Below are positions 1-10,213 of a stretch of DNA of 40,926 nucleotides, piece by piece. This stretch comes from Cumulibacter manganitolerans (lineage in GTDB: Bacteria > Actinomycetota > Actinomycetes > Mycobacteriales > Antricoccaceae), in contig NZ_WBKP01000035.1 of assembly GCF_009602465.1 (NCBI RefSeq), positions 1-40,926 of the forward strand. The letters are read 5' to 3'. The stretch's first letter is position 1; each line of letters begins with the position of its first letter. The notes beneath the pieces are model-generated. The model searched no databases and was not told where the DNA came from. It saw nothing but the letters and a program-made list of their open reading frames with translations. A program made the position numbers and the translations under genes.

Positions 1-1
1 C

Positions 2-907
2 ATGTTCGCGCTGTTCGGTGACAGGATCCGCATCGACGACCGGCTCGCGATAGCCGCCGGCGGCATGGCGTTCTTCATCTACTTCATCGGCTGCGCCGAG
101 CTGGAGACGATCTGGGGCACCTCGCTGCCCGGCGAGGTCGGCCGCGACCTGACCGGCATCCTCGAGGCGACTCGCGACGGCGACCTCGCGGGCCTGCTGA
201 TCGGCGGCGTCGACCCGTACGACCTGCCCGACCCCGCGCTGATGATCGAGGCGATGAAGGCCTCGAAGTTCGTCGTCAGCCTGGAGATCCTGCCGACCGC
301 GGCGACCGAGTGGGCGGACGTCGTCCTGCCGGTTGCGCCGGTGGTCGAGAAGACCGGCACGTTCATCAGCTGGGAGGGGCGTCGCCGCCCGTTCGACATG
401 ACGCTGCACGCCACGGGCGCGCTGCCGGACTCGCGGGTGCTGCACCAGCTCGCCGACGAGCTCGACATCGACCTGGGCCTGGTCAGCGCCGAGCGGGCGA
501 TCGCCGAGATCGACCGCCTCGGCGGCACGACGCTGCGGCCGAGCAGCGGCCTCGGGCAGGTGCCCGTCCCGCCGCCGCTGCCGCCGGCAGGTCGGGCGCT
601 GCTCGCGTCCTGGCATCAGCTGATCGACGAGGGCACGTTGCTCGAGGGCGAGGGCTACCTCAAGGGCACCGCCCGGCCGGCCGTGGCCCGGCTGTCGGCG
701 GCGACCGCGCAGGAGATCGGCGCGGCGCAGGGCGAGATCGTGACCGTCAGCACCGCCGCCGGGTCGGTGAGCCTCCCGCTGGAGGTCACCGCGATGCCCG
801 ATCGTGTCGTGTGGATCCCGATGAACGCACCCAACAGCAAGCTGCGCCGCGACCTGCACGCCACCGTGGGCCAGGTCGTCGGTATCGCCGCCGGAGGTAG
901 CAACTGA
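2..907 (+). CDS. nuoG: NADH-quinone oxidoreductase subunit G, 3' part (5' end outside window)
   Basis: This is the C-terminal 301 residues of the large peripheral-arm subunit of respiratory complex I, which carries iron-sulfur clusters that pass electrons from NADH toward quinone. The visible part belongs to the molybdopterin-oxidoreductase-like domain: it contains the LLIGGVDPYDLPDP stretch and, further on, the VLPVAPVVEKTGTFISWEGR segment typical of that fold. The reading frame is open to the window edge, so the ATG at position 2 is an internal methionine and the real start lies upstream. The TGA stop shares one base with the nuoH ATG (TGATG), which indicates translational coupling within the nuo operon. 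Confidence 0.93.
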   Translation: MFALFGDRIRIDDRLAIAAGGMAFFIYFIGCAELETIWGTSLPGEVGRDLTGILEATRDGDLAGLLIGGVDPYDLPDPALMIEAMKASKFVVSLEILPTAATEWADVVLPVAPVVEKTGTFISWEGRRRPFDMTLHATGALPDSRVLHQLADELDIDLGLVSAERAIAEIDRLGGTTLRPSSGLGQVPVPPPLPPAGRALLASWHQLIDEGTLLEGEGYLKGTARPAVARLSAATAQEIGAAQGEIVTVSTAAGSVSLPLEVTAMPDRVVWIPMNAPNSKLRRDLHATVGQVVGIAAGGSN

Positions 908-2238
908 TGAACGTGCTCGCTGCCAAGCTCCCGGCGGACGTGCCGACCCTCGCCGACTTCGGGCACGACCCGCTGTGGATCACGCTGATCAAGACCGTCG
1001 GCGCGTTCGCGCTGCTGGTCGTCATCGTGATCTTCACGATCGTGTGGGAGCGCAAGCTCATCGGCTACATGCAGAACCGTCCGGGCCCCAACCGCAACAG
1101 CCCGTGGGCGCTGCTGCAGTCGCTGTTCGACGGCGTGAAGCTGGCCTTCAAGGAAGAGGTCATCCCCAAGATGGCCGACAAGCCGGTCTACTGGATCGCT
1201 CCGGTGATCGTCGCCTTCCCGGCGTTCATGGCGTTCTCGGTCATCCCGGTCGGGCCCGTCGTGAGCATGTTCGGCCGCCACACGCCGCTGCAGCTCACCG
1301 ACACCCCTGTCGGCGTGCTGGTGATCCTGGCCTGCGCCTCGGTCGGCGCGTACGGCGTGATCCTCGCGGGCTGGTCGTCCGGGTCGTCGTACCCGCTGAT
1401 CGGCGGCCTGCGCTCGACGGCGCAGATCATCTCGTATGAGATCGCGATGGGCCTGGCCATCGTCGGCGTCTTCATGTGGGCCGGCACCATGTCGACCTCG
1501 GAGATCGTCGCCTCGCAGGGCATCCGCGGCTGGTTCTTCTGGATGCTGCCGGTCAGCTGCATCCTGTACATCATCGCGATGGTCGGTGAGACCAACCGTG
1601 CCCCGTTCGACCTCGCCGAGGCGGAGTCGGAGCTGGTCGGCGGCTTCCACACCGAGTACTCGTCGATGAAGTTCGCGATGTTCTTCCTGGCCGAGTACAT
1701 CAACATGGCCAACGTGTCCGCGCTCGCCGCGACGATGTTCTTCGGCGGCTGGCGGGCACCGTTCTGGATCGACCACATCTGGGCCGGCGCCAACCACGGC
1801 TGGTGGCCGGTGCTGTGGTTCCTGCTGAAGGTGTTCCTGGGTCTGTCCTTCTTCATCTGGCTGCGCGCCGCGCTGCCGCGCATGCGCTACGACCAGTTCA
1901 TGGCGTTCGGCTGGAAGTTCATGATCCCGGTCGCGCTGGTGTGGACGCTGTTCCTCGCGCTGATCCGCACCGGCATGTTCCGCAACGGCGACAAGATGCC
2001 GGCGTGGGGCTGGATCGCGATCGCCATCTTCACCGTCCTGGTGGTCGCCGCCGCGGCCTCGTACTTCCTGCGCAAGCAGCCGGAGCAGGACAACATCAAC
2101 GCCAACCCGCCGTTCCCGATCCCGCCGATGAACCTCGCCGTCCCGTCCGGCGCCCGGTCCGCTGCCCCGCAGCGCGGGCGCGTGGGTGCCGGGCGGCGAG
2201 TCGGCGCGATCGCCTCGAAGGAGTCCACCGATGGCTAA
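907..2238 (+). CDS. nuoH: NADH-quinone oxidoreductase subunit H
   Basis: NuoH (443 residues) is the membrane subunit that joins the peripheral arm of complex I to the proton-pumping arm and helps form the quinone-binding cavity. About eight hydrophobic helices are visible, and the family signature [16 protein letters not shown] begins near residue 228, followed by the conserved [12 protein letters not shown] loop. The C-terminal 45 residues are hydrophilic and proline/arginine rich, longer than in E. coli NuoH but common in actinobacteria. The start is the ATG that overlaps the nuoG stop. The stop overlaps the nuoI start by 8 bases. Assignment is secure from sequence and operon position. Confidence 0.97.
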   Translation: MNVLAAKLPADVPTLADFGHDPLWITLIKTVGAFALLVVIVIFTIVWERKLIGYMQNRPGPNRNSPWALLQSLFDGVKLAFKEEVIPKMADKPVYWIAPVIVAFPAFMAFSVIPVGPVVSMFGRHTPLQLTDTPVGVLVILACASVGAYGVILAGWSSGSSYPLIGGLRSTAQIISYEIAMGLAIVGVFMWAGTMSTSEIVASQGIRGWFFWMLPVSCILYIIAMVGETNRAPFDLAEAESELVGGFHTEYSSMKFAMFFLAEYINMANVSALAATMFFGGWRAPFWIDHIWAGANHGWWPVLWFLLKVFLGLSFFIWLRAALPRMRYDQFMAFGWKFMIPVALVWTLFLALIRTGMFRNGDKMPAWGWIAIAIFTVLVVAAAASYFLRKQPEQDNINANPPFPIPPMNLAVPSGARSAAPQRGRVGAGRRVGAIASKESTDG

Positions 2239-2794
2239 GAGCTACCTGCCCGGCCCCCTGCAGGGCTTCGGGCTCACGTTCGCGACGATGTTCAGGAAGC
2301 GCGCGAACCTCAAGTACCCCGAGGTCAAGGTCGACGTCCAGCCGCGCTATCACGGGCGGCACGTGCTCAACCGGCACCCGGACGGGCTCGAGAAGTGCGT
2401 CGGGTGCGAGCTGTGCGCCTGGGCGTGCCCGGCCGACGCGATCTACGTCGAAGGCGGCGACAACACCGACGAGCGCCGGTTCTCGCCGGGGGAGCGCTAC
2501 GGCAAGGTCTACCAGATCAACTACCTGCGGTGCATCGGCTGCGGCCTGTGCATCGAGGCCTGCCCGACGCGGTCGCTGACCATGAGCAACGACTACGAGA
2601 TCGCCGACGACAACCGCCAGGACCTCATCTGGACGAAGGAAGATCTGCTGGCGCCGCTGCTGCCCGGCATGGAGCAGCCGCCGCACCCGATGCGGCTGGG
2701 TGACAGCGAGAAGGACTACTACGTCAACGGTCCGCAGCTGCTGCGCGAGTTCGAGAGCGGCGCGTCGCGCATCGAGGAGGAGTCCGCGAAATGA
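2231..2794 (+). CDS. nuoI: NADH-quinone oxidoreductase subunit I
   Basis: NuoI (187 residues) is the complex I subunit that carries two [4Fe-4S] clusters (N6a and N6b) and passes electrons toward the quinone site. Two complete CxxCxxCxxxCP motifs are present, with cysteines at residues 56, 59, 62, 66 and 101, 104, 107, 111. The ATG at 2231 is chosen over an upstream in-frame GTG at 2186 because the ribosome-binding site GAAGGAG (2217-2223) sits just before it and the protein then begins [10 protein letters not shown], as expected for the family. It overlaps nuoH by 8 bases and nuoJ by 4. Confidence 0.96.
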   Translation: MAKSYLPGPLQGFGLTFATMFRKRANLKYPEVKVDVQPRYHGRHVLNRHPDGLEKCVGCELCAWACPADAIYVEGGDNTDERRFSPGERYGKVYQINYLRCIGCGLCIEACPTRSLTMSNDYEIADDNRQDLIWTKEDLLAPLLPGMEQPPHPMRLGDSEKDYYVNGPQLLREFESGASRIEEESAK

Positions 2795-3606
2795 CCTCAG
2801 TGACGACCGTGCTCGCTGCGGCACCGGGGGCGATGGGCGCCGGCGAGACGGCGATCTTCTTCGTCCTGGCGCCGGTCGCGGTGCTCGGGGCGCTCGGCAT
2901 GCTGTTCTCCCGCAACGCGGTGCACTCGGCGTTGTGGCTGGTCGCGACGATGCTCAGCATCGGCGTGTTCTACATGGCGCAGGCCGGACCGTTCCTCGGC
3001 ACCACCCAGATCATCGTCTACACCGGCGCGATCATGATCCTGTTCATCTTCGTGCTGATGCTGGTGGGTCGCGACGCCTCCGACTCGATGGTCGAGACGC
3101 TGCGTGGCCAGCGGGCGTACGCCGCCTGGTTCGGCATCGGGTTCGCCGCGATCGTCGGCGTGACGGTGCACCGGGCGACCAGCGACTTCACGCTGGTCGG
3201 GCTGGGCAAGGCCAACCAGACCTACGGCGGCAACGTCCAGGGCCTCGCCGCGCTGATCTTCACCGACTACCTGTTCGCCTTCGAGCTCACCTCGGCGCTG
3301 CTGATCACCGCCGCGGTCGGCGCTATGGTGCTCGCGCACATCGAGCGTGGCCCGGTCAGGACGCAGAAGGAGCGCGCGATGGCGCGCTTCGCCTCCGACC
3401 GCCCGCACCCGCTGCCCGGGCCCGGCGTGTTCGCGACCTCGCACTCGGTCGCCACCCCGGCGCTGCTGCCGGACGGCTCGATCGCGGAGGAGAGCCAGTC
3501 GACCGGCGTCGAGATGCTGCCGCTGGCCAAGGGGCACCTGATCGGCAAGGAACGCACCGCGGCGACGCGCTCCACGCCCTCGATCTCCGAAGGAGAGGAC
3601 GCATGA
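2791..3606 (+). CDS. nuoJ: NADH-quinone oxidoreductase subunit J
   Basis: NuoJ (271 residues) is a small membrane subunit of the complex I proton-pumping arm. Five hydrophobic segments occupy about residues 15-185, including the [20 protein letters not shown] segment characteristic of the family. After the last helix there is a hydrophilic tail of about 85 residues, rich in Ser, Thr and Pro, which E. coli NuoJ lacks; tails like this occur in other actinobacterial NuoJ proteins. The ATG start overlaps the nuoI stop (ATGA) and the stop overlaps the nuoK start in the same way, so this gene is embedded in the coupled operon. Confidence 0.95.
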   Translation: MTSVTTVLAAAPGAMGAGETAIFFVLAPVAVLGALGMLFSRNAVHSALWLVATMLSIGVFYMAQAGPFLGTTQIIVYTGAIMILFIFVLMLVGRDASDSMVETLRGQRAYAAWFGIGFAAIVGVTVHRATSDFTLVGLGKANQTYGGNVQGLAALIFTDYLFAFELTSALLITAAVGAMVLAHIERGPVRTQKERAMARFASDRPHPLPGPGVFATSHSVATPALLPDGSIAEESQSTGVEMLPLAKGHLIGKERTAATRSTPSISEGEDA

Positions 3607-3902
3607 GCCCGGCCGTCTACCTGGTCCTCGCGGCCATCCTGTTCACGATCGGCGTCGTCGGCGTGCTCGTGCGCCGCAACGCGATCGTGGTGTTCATGTC
3701 GATCGAGCTGATGCTGAACTCGGCCAACCTGACGCTGTCGACGTTCGCCCGCATGCACGGGCAGATCGACGGCCAGCTGATCGCCTTCTTCGTGATGGTG
3801 GTCGCCGCGGCCGAGGTCGTGGTCGGTCTGGCGATCATCATGGCGATCTTCCGTACCCGCCGCTCGGCCTCGGTCGACGACGCGAACCTGCTGAAGTACT
3901 AA
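3603..3902 (+). CDS. nuoK: NADH-quinone oxidoreductase subunit K
   Basis: NuoK (99 residues) is a three-helix membrane subunit of complex I, related to MrpC of sodium/proton antiporters. The sequence has the family hallmark [12 protein letters not shown] in the second helix, with a conserved membrane-buried Glu, and a second buried Glu in the [11 protein letters not shown] segment of helix three. The length is normal for the family. The start is the ATG at 3603, which overlaps the nuoJ stop by 4 bases, behind the GAAGGAGAGG ribosome-binding site near 3589-3598. nuoL starts 9 bases after the TAA. Confidence 0.96.
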   Translation: MSPAVYLVLAAILFTIGVVGVLVRRNAIVVFMSIELMLNSANLTLSTFARMHGQIDGQLIAFFVMVVAAAEVVVGLAIIMAIFRTRRSASVDDANLLKY

Positions 3903-3911
3903 GGGACAGAT

Positions 3912-5858
3912 GTGACGACCTCTATGACACTTGCCGCCGAGCAGGTCGAAGCGGTGGCCGCCGGGGCACCCTTCAACCTGATGTGGCTGCTGATCGCGCT
4001 GCCGCTGCTCGGCTCGGCCGTCCTGCTGCTGGCCGGTCGCCGCGCCGACAGGTGGGGGCACCTGCTCGGCTGCGCGACGGTGATCATCGCCTTCGCACTC
4101 GGGCTGTACCTCTTCTTCGCGCTCAAGGGATCGCCGGACAAGGCGCAGAACCTGCACATGTTCACCTGGTCGGCCTCCGGTGACCTGAAGATCGACGCCG
4201 GCCTGCTGCTCGACCCGCTGTCGATCACGTTCGTCCTGCTGATCACGGGTGTCGGCTCGCTGATCCACATCTACTCCATCGGCTACATGGGCCACGACCC
4301 CGAGCGGCGCAAGTTCTTCGCCTACCTCAACCTCTTCGTCGCGGCGATGCTGCTGCTGGTGCTGGGCAACTCCTACGTCGCGCTCTACTTCGGCTGGGAG
4401 GGCGTCGGCGTCGCGTCGTACCTGCTGATCTCGTTCTGGAACTACAAGCCGTCCGCGGCGACCGCCGCTAAGAAGGCGTTCATCATGAACCGCGTCGGCG
4501 ACGTCGGCCTGGCGATCGCGATCTTCGTGATGTTCACCAAGATCGGCAGCACGTCGTACGCCGACGTGTTCGCCGGCGTCGGCACGCTCACCGGCGGCGT
4601 CGTGACCGCGGTCGGCCTGCTGCTGCTGCTCGGCGCGTGCGGCAAGTCCGGCCAGGTGCCGCTGCAGGCGTGGCTGCCGGACGCGATGGAGGGCCCGACC
4701 CCGGTGTCGGCGCTCATCCACGCGGCGACGATGGTCACCGCGGGCGTCTACCTGATCTGCCGCTCCAACCCGATCTTCGACGCGAGCGACACCGCGCGCC
4801 TGGTCGTCACCATCGTCGGCGCCGTCACGCTGCTCTACGGCAGCATCGCCGGCTGCGCCTACGACGACATCAAGAAGGTGCTCGCGTACTCGACGGTCTC
4901 GCAGATCGGCTACATGTTCCTCGCCGCGGGCCTCGGCCCGGGCGTCTACGCCCTCGCGATCGTGCACCTCGTCGCGCACGGCTTCTTCAAGGCCGGGCTG
5001 TTCCTCGGCGCCGGCTCGGTGATGCACGGCATGAACGACGAGGTCGACATGCGCAAGTTCGGCGGCCTGTGGAAGCACATGAAGATCACCTTCGTGACCT
5101 TCGGGCTCGGCTACCTCGCGCTGATCGGCATCCCGCCGCTGTCCGGCTACTTCTCGAAGGACCCGATCATCGAGGCCGCGTTCGCCCGCGGCGGCACGGA
5201 GGGCTGGCTGCTCGGCGGTGCCGCGCTGCTCGGCGCCGGGCTGACCGCCTTCTACATGAGCCGGCTGATGTTCATGACCTTCTTCGGCAAGGAGCGGTGG
5301 GACGAGGGAGTGCACCCGCACGAGTCGCCGTCGACGATGACCGTTCCGATGATCATCCTGTCGCTGGGCTCGATCGGCGCGGGCTTCTTCCTCGCCGCGA
5401 ACCTGCCCGGGTGGCTCGAGCCGTCGCTGGGCGCGGAGATCGACCTGCACCACGCGATGGAGAAGAGCCCGATCCCGTCGACCGTGCTGCTCGTGCTCAC
5501 GCTGCTGTTCATCGTGCTCGGCATCGTGGCCGCCTGGTTCTTCGTGGGCTCGAAGGACGTGCCGCGCGTCGCGCCGGCCCGCGTCGCCTTCCCGGTGCGC
5601 GCGGCACGCGCGAACCTCTACGGTGACGCCTTCAACGAGTCGGTCTTCGAGCGTCCCGGCCTGGCGCTGACCCGCGCCTCGATGTGGTTCGAGGACCGCG
5701 GGATCGACGGCGCGGTCAACGGCCTGTCCGGTGGCCTGGCGGCCGGTTCGCTGCGCGTCCGGCGCGCCCAGAACGGCGCCGTCCGAAGCTATGCCCTGTC
5801 CATGCTCTTCGGCGTGATCCTGGTGATCGTGGCGCTGCTGGCGGTGAGGTTCGCGTGA
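3912..5858 (+). CDS. nuoL: NADH-quinone oxidoreductase subunit L
   Basis: NuoL (648 residues) is the distal antiporter-like proton-pumping subunit of complex I. It has the expected many transmembrane helices and the antiporter core motif [19 protein letters not shown], starting near residue 257, plus the [14 protein letters not shown] helix with the functional Glu. A long hydrophobic C-terminal part reaches residue 648, consistent with the lateral helix and final membrane segment. The GTG at 3912 is used as the start, with an alternative ATG four codons downstream (3924). The stop overlaps the nuoM GTG by 4 bases. Confidence 0.96.
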   Translation: MTTSMTLAAEQVEAVAAGAPFNLMWLLIALPLLGSAVLLLAGRRADRWGHLLGCATVIIAFALGLYLFFALKGSPDKAQNLHMFTWSASGDLKIDAGLLLDPLSITFVLLITGVGSLIHIYSIGYMGHDPERRKFFAYLNLFVAAMLLLVLGNSYVALYFGWEGVGVASYLLISFWNYKPSAATAAKKAFIMNRVGDVGLAIAIFVMFTKIGSTSYADVFAGVGTLTGGVVTAVGLLLLLGACGKSGQVPLQAWLPDAMEGPTPVSALIHAATMVTAGVYLICRSNPIFDASDTARLVVTIVGAVTLLYGSIAGCAYDDIKKVLAYSTVSQIGYMFLAAGLGPGVYALAIVHLVAHGFFKAGLFLGAGSVMHGMNDEVDMRKFGGLWKHMKITFVTFGLGYLALIGIPPLSGYFSKDPIIEAAFARGGTEGWLLGGAALLGAGLTAFYMSRLMFMTFFGKERWDEGVHPHESPSTMTVPMIILSLGSIGAGFFLAANLPGWLEPSLGAEIDLHHAMEKSPIPSTVLLVLTLLFIVLGIVAAWFFVGSKDVPRVAPARVAFPVRAARANLYGDAFNESVFERPGLALTRASMWFEDRGIDGAVNGLSGGLAAGSLRVRRAQNGAVRSYALSMLFGVILVIVALLAVRFA

Positions 5859-7624
5859 GCAACTTTCCTTTCCTGTTCCTGCTGATCGTTCTGCCGCTGC
5901 TCGGCGCGATCGTCGTGGCGTACGTCGGTCGCGACGAGGCCGGCGAGGACATCGCGAAGAAGGCGGCGGTCGGCTTCGCGCTGCTCGAGCTGCTGATAGC
6001 GATCGTCATGCTGATCGCGTTCGACCCGAAGGGCGAGCGGCTGCAGTTCACCACCAGCGTCGGCTGGATCAAGTCGATCGGGGTGAGCTTCTCGCTCGGC
6101 ACCGACGGCATCGCGCTGTTGCTCATCGTGCTCACCGCGCTGCTGGTGCCGATCGTCATGATCGCGTCGTGGCGGCGCGAGTCGCTCGGTGACGACGTCA
6201 ACGAGCCGGGCTCGCTGGATCCCGAGCTGCCGGCGACCGGCTCGCGGGCCCGCTACTTCGCGTGGATCCTGGCCCTCGAGGTCTTCATGATCGGCGTCTT
6301 CGCCGCGACCGACGTGTTCCTGTTCTACGTCTTCTTCGAGGCGATGCTGATCCCGACGTACTTCCTGATCGGCGGCTACGGCTCCTCGCGGCGTCGTCCG
6401 GCGGCCATGAAGTTCATCCTCTACAGCCTCGTCGGCGGTCTGGTGATGCTCGCCAGCGTCATCGGCCTGTACGTCGTCAGCAAGGACCAGCTCGGTACCG
6501 CCACCTTCTCGTGGGACGCGCTGCGCCAGCTCGACATCTCGCACTCGACCCAGACCTGGCTGTTCCTCGGGTTCTTCGTCGCGTTCGCGATCAAGGCCCC
6601 GCTGGTGCCGGTGCACACGTGGCTGCCGGCCTCCGGTGGTGAGGGCCCGATCGGCACCACCGTGCTCCTGGTCGGCATCCTCGACAAGGTCGGCACCTTC
6701 GGGTTCCTGCGCTACTGCCTGCCGCTGTTCCCGGACGCGTCGCGCTCGCTCGCGCCGCTGGTGCTGGTGCTCGCGGTGATCGGCATCATCTACGCGGCCC
6801 TCCAGGCGGTCGGCCAGGACGACGTGAAGAAGCTCGTCACCTACACGTCGATCGCGCACTTCGGCTACATCGCGCTGGGGGTCTTCGCGTTCACCACGCA
6901 GGCCGGCGCGGGCGCCGTGCTGTACATGTTCAACCACGGCATCTCGACGGGGCTGCTGCTGCTGACCGTCGGCATGGTGGTCGCCCGCGGCCGCAGCCGC
7001 AGCATCCGGCAGTACAGCGGCGTGTACCGCGTCGCGCCGTGGCTGGCCGGGATCATGTTCCTGGCGGGCATGGCCGGCCTCGCGCTGCCGGGCACCAACT
7101 CGTTCGTGTCGGAGTTCCTGGTGCTGATCGGGTCGTACGGCCGCGAGCCGGTGTTCACGATTATCGCGACCATCGGCATCGTGTTCGCGGCGCTGTACGT
7201 GCTGTGGCTGATCCAGCGGATGCTGATGGGACCGGCCCGCGGCGTCGTTCCGGCGCCGGCCGTCGACCCGGCCGGCCACGGCCACGACGTCCACCCGGAC
7301 GACGAGCCGGAGCTCGACGGGTCCGAGGAGGACCGGGCGGCCGCCGACCTCGGTGCGCCGCGTCCGGCGGCGCGCCGCGCGAAGGTGGCCGTGCAGGAGC
7401 GGCAGAAGGTGGCCGCCGTGCGGGCACGCGTCTTCGGGGATCTGAGCCCGCGCGAGATCGGCGTCCTGGCGCCGCTGGTCGCGCTCGTGTTCATCCTCGG
7501 CTTCTACCCCCAGCCGGTCCTGAACATCATCAACCCCGCTGTGGAGCAGACCTTGCAGACTGACGTCGGCATCGATCACCCGGGCGCACCGGTAGACGCG
7601 TCCGCGAACGGAGACGGCAAGTGA
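5855..7624 (+). CDS. nuoM: NADH-quinone oxidoreductase subunit M
   Basis: NuoM (589 residues) is the second antiporter-like proton-pumping subunit of complex I. The functional Glu (residue 162 in [14 protein letters not shown]) and Lys (residue 247 in [13 protein letters not shown]) of this family are both present. It is longer than E. coli NuoM because of two hydrophilic inserts: about residues 105-130, and about residues 462-528, a loop rich in His, Asp, Glu, Ala and Arg just before the final hydrophobic segment. The GTG at 5855 overlaps the nuoL stop (GTGA). The reading frame is open for 171 bases upstream, but no start there is as well supported. Confidence 0.95.
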   Translation: MSNFPFLFLLIVLPLLGAIVVAYVGRDEAGEDIAKKAAVGFALLELLIAIVMLIAFDPKGERLQFTTSVGWIKSIGVSFSLGTDGIALLLIVLTALLVPIVMIASWRRESLGDDVNEPGSLDPELPATGSRARYFAWILALEVFMIGVFAATDVFLFYVFFEAMLIPTYFLIGGYGSSRRRPAAMKFILYSLVGGLVMLASVIGLYVVSKDQLGTATFSWDALRQLDISHSTQTWLFLGFFVAFAIKAPLVPVHTWLPASGGEGPIGTTVLLVGILDKVGTFGFLRYCLPLFPDASRSLAPLVLVLAVIGIIYAALQAVGQDDVKKLVTYTSIAHFGYIALGVFAFTTQAGAGAVLYMFNHGISTGLLLLTVGMVVARGRSRSIRQYSGVYRVAPWLAGIMFLAGMAGLALPGTNSFVSEFLVLIGSYGREPVFTIIATIGIVFAALYVLWLIQRMLMGPARGVVPAPAVDPAGHGHDVHPDDEPELDGSEEDRAAADLGAPRPAARRAKVAVQERQKVAAVRARVFGDLSPREIGVLAPLVALVFILGFYPQPVLNIINPAVEQTLQTDVGIDHPGAPVDASANGDGK

Positions 7625-9183
7625 ACGTCCTAGCCGCGGGGATCCCCACCCCGTCCATCGCCTACGCGGCACTCTCACCGATCCTGGTGATCCTGCTGGC
7701 GGCCCTCATCGGCGTCCTCATCGAGGCGTTCGTGCCGCGCGCGGCACGCTTCCCGTCGCAGGTCGGCCTGGCCGTCGTGTCCATCTTCGGCGCGCTGATC
7801 GCGGTGTTCGCCGAGCGCAAGACGGCGGCCGTGGTGATCGGTCGGGCCATCGCCATCGACGGTCCCGCGCTGATCTCGATGGCGGTGCTGCTGGTGTTCG
7901 GGTTGCTGTCGGTCATGCTGTTCGCCGACCGCAGCCTCGACTACGTCGGCAACACCAAGGTCTCGCACTTCGTCGCCGAGGGCGCCGTGCCGGCCGGGTC
8001 CCGTGCGGACCGCGCGCTGCTGACCAGCGAGCGGGTCCAGACCGAGGTCTTCCCGCTGGCGATGTTCTCGCTGTCGGGCATGATGATCTTCGTCGCGAGC
8101 AACAACCTGCTGGTGATGTTCGTGGCGCTCGAGGTCTTCTCGCTGCCGCTGTACCTCATCGCGGGCCTGAACCGCCGCCGCCGGCTGCTCTCGCAGGAGG
8201 CCGCCGTGAAGTACTTCCTGCTGGGGTCCTTCGGCTCCGGGTTCTTCATCTACGGCATCGCGCTGATCTACGGCTTCGCCGGCAGCCTCGACCTGCGGGC
8301 GATATCCGAGGCGACGACGTCCGACCTCGGGCACGACGGGCTGCTGGCCATCGGCATCGGCCTGATGCTCGTCGGCCTGTTCTTCAAGGCCGGCGTCGCG
8401 CCGTTCCACCAGTGGACGCCCGACGTCTACCAGGGCTCGCCGACCCCGGTCGCCGGGTTCATGTCCGCCGCGACGAAGCTGGCCGCGTTCGTCGGCCTGC
8501 TGCGCGTGCTGTACGTCGGGCTCACCTTCGTCGGCGCGAGCTTCTGGCAGCCCGCCCTGGCGATCTTCGCGGTGATCTCGATGGCGGTCGGCGCGGTGTT
8601 CGGCCTGGCGCAGACCGACCTCAAGCGCATGCTGGCGTACTCCTCGGTGGCGCACGCGGGCTTCATCCTGGTCGCGGTGCTCGCCAACACGCAGCACGGC
8701 GTCTCGGCCACGATGTTCTACATCACCACGTACGGCCTGAGCTCGATCGCGGCGTTCGCCTGCGTCAGCCTCGTGCGGCGTCCGGACGGCGAGATGTCGC
8801 GCCTCGAGGACTGGCGCGGCATGGGACGCCGCAAGCCCGTGCTCGCGGGGATCATGACCGTGCTGATGCTGTCGATGACCGGTATCCCGCTGACCGCGGG
8901 ATTCATCGGCAAGTTCCAGGCGTTCAGCGCGGCGATCGACGCCGGATACGGCTGGCTGGTCGTGGTCGCGCTGCTGATGAGCGCGGTCACCGCCGCATTC
9001 TACCTCCGCCTGGTCGTGCTGATGTACTTCCACGAGCCGGCCGAGGACGCCGCGCTGGTCGTCGAGCCGGGCACCGCGACGGACGTCGTGATCTGGATCT
9101 GCACCGCCCTCACCGTCCTGTTCGGTGTGCTCCCGGGCCCGCTGCTCGACCTGGTGGCCAAGGCCACGCTGTTCATCGGCTGA
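7621..9183 (+). CDS. nuoN: NADH-quinone oxidoreductase subunit N
   Basis: NuoN (520 residues) is the third antiporter-like membrane subunit of complex I and the last gene of the nuo operon here. The conserved Lys lies near residue 256 in the KAGVAPFHQWTPDVYQG segment, and the membrane Glu is in VMFVALEVFSLPLYLI. A hydrophilic loop near residues 105-140 between two helices also occurs in actinobacterial homologues. The GTG start overlaps the nuoM stop by 4 bases (GTGA). The next gene, a prenyl synthase, follows within a few bases and may be read from the same message. Confidence 0.96.
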   Translation: MNVLAAGIPTPSIAYAALSPILVILLAALIGVLIEAFVPRAARFPSQVGLAVVSIFGALIAVFAERKTAAVVIGRAIAIDGPALISMAVLLVFGLLSVMLFADRSLDYVGNTKVSHFVAEGAVPAGSRADRALLTSERVQTEVFPLAMFSLSGMMIFVASNNLLVMFVALEVFSLPLYLIAGLNRRRRLLSQEAAVKYFLLGSFGSGFFIYGIALIYGFAGSLDLRAISEATTSDLGHDGLLAIGIGLMLVGLFFKAGVAPFHQWTPDVYQGSPTPVAGFMSAATKLAAFVGLLRVLYVGLTFVGASFWQPALAIFAVISMAVGAVFGLAQTDLKRMLAYSSVAHAGFILVAVLANTQHGVSATMFYITTYGLSSIAAFACVSLVRRPDGEMSRLEDWRGMGRRKPVLAGIMTVLMLSMTGIPLTAGFIGKFQAFSAAIDAGYGWLVVVALLMSAVTAAFYLRLVVLMYFHEPAEDAALVVEPGTATDVVIWICTALTVLFGVLPGPLLDLVAKATLFIG

Positions 9184-9187
9184 TTCG

Positions 9188-10204
9188 GTGCCGCCCACTG
9201 CTGGAGACCAGTCGCTGCGCGTGGCGGGGATCGACTTCCCGGACTCGCAGATCGCGGCGTCGCTGCGTGACGGGCTCGAGCGGATCGAGAAGCGTCTGCT
9301 GGATGCCTGCCGCAGCGACGACCTGACGCTCGACGAGGCGGCGAAGCACCTGGCGCAGGCCGGGGGCAAGCGGTTTCGTCCGCTGCTGGTGCTGCTCGCC
9401 TCGCAGCTGGGCGCGCCGGGCTCGGTGGAGGTCGACAAGGCCGCCGTCGTCGTCGAGCTGACGCACCTGGCCACGCTGTACCACGACGACGTGATGGACG
9501 AGGCGGAGATTCGCCGCGGCGCGGAGAGCGCCAACTCGCGGTGGACCAACAGCATCGCGATCCTGGCCGGGGACTACCTGTTCGCGGCGGCCTCCATCCT
9601 CGTCTCGCAGCTGGGCCCGGAGGCGGTGCGCATCCAGGCCGAGACGTTCCAGCGCCTGGTGACCGGACAGATCCAGGAGACCGTGCCTCCGCCGGCCGGC
9701 AGCGATCCCGTGCAGCGGTATCTCGAGGTGCTGGCGGGCAAGACCGGATCGCTGATCGCGACGTCCGGCCGGTTCGGCGCGATGTTCGGCGGTGCCTCCG
9801 AGGACGTCGTCGAGGCGATGACGCAGTTCGGTGAGGCGATCGGGATGGCCTTCCAGCTCTCCGACGACCTGATCGACATCACCTCGGACGCCGAGGATCT
9901 CGGCAAGGCGACCGGCACGGACCTGCGCGAGGGCGTGGCGACCTTGCCGATGCTCTATGCGCTGAGCGATCCGCAGACCTCGCCGCGGCTGCGTGAGCTG
10001 CTGCAGGCCGGCCCGCTGACCGACGACGCCACGCACCGCGAAGCCCTCGAGCTTCTTCGCGCATCCTCCGGTATGGATCGGGCGCGCGAGGTGCTCGGCG
10101 AGTACGTCGAGCGCGCCCGCGCGCAGCTCGCGCGGCTGCCCGAGGGCGCCGCCCGCGAGGCCCTGGACGCGCTGGTGGACTTCATGCAGGTCCGTTCGAG
10201 CTAG
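9188..10204 (+). CDS. Polyprenyl diphosphate synthase (probable menaquinone side-chain enzyme)
   Basis: This 338-residue protein is a trans-isoprenyl diphosphate synthase, which joins isopentenyl diphosphate units to an allylic diphosphate. Both aspartate-rich metal-binding motifs are visible: DDVMD (residues 100-104) and DDLID (226-230), together with the early GGKRFRPLLVLL segment. Chain length cannot be read from sequence by eye. Its position directly after nuoN suggests it makes the long prenyl tail of menaquinone, the quinone reduced by complex I; that is inference. The start is uncertain: GTG at 9188 is used, with GTG at 9221 as an alternative, while longer in-frame extensions overlap nuoN and are unlikely. 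Confidence 0.88.
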   Translation: MPPTAGDQSLRVAGIDFPDSQIAASLRDGLERIEKRLLDACRSDDLTLDEAAKHLAQAGGKRFRPLLVLLASQLGAPGSVEVDKAAVVVELTHLATLYHDDVMDEAEIRRGAESANSRWTNSIAILAGDYLFAAASILVSQLGPEAVRIQAETFQRLVTGQIQETVPPPAGSDPVQRYLEVLAGKTGSLIATSGRFGAMFGGASEDVVEAMTQFGEAIGMAFQLSDDLIDITSDAEDLGKATGTDLREGVATLPMLYALSDPQTSPRLRELLQAGPLTDDATHREALELLRASSGMDRAREVLGEYVERARAQLARLPEGAAREALDALVDFMQVRSS

Positions 10205-10213
10205 TCTGGAGAG

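Noticed and set aside
3267-5453. Long minus-strand open frame (728 codons) opposite nuoL
   Set aside because: It is antisense to a well-supported complex I gene, is rich in Arg, His, Gln, Asp and Glu with no domain, and is a known side effect of high G+C content.
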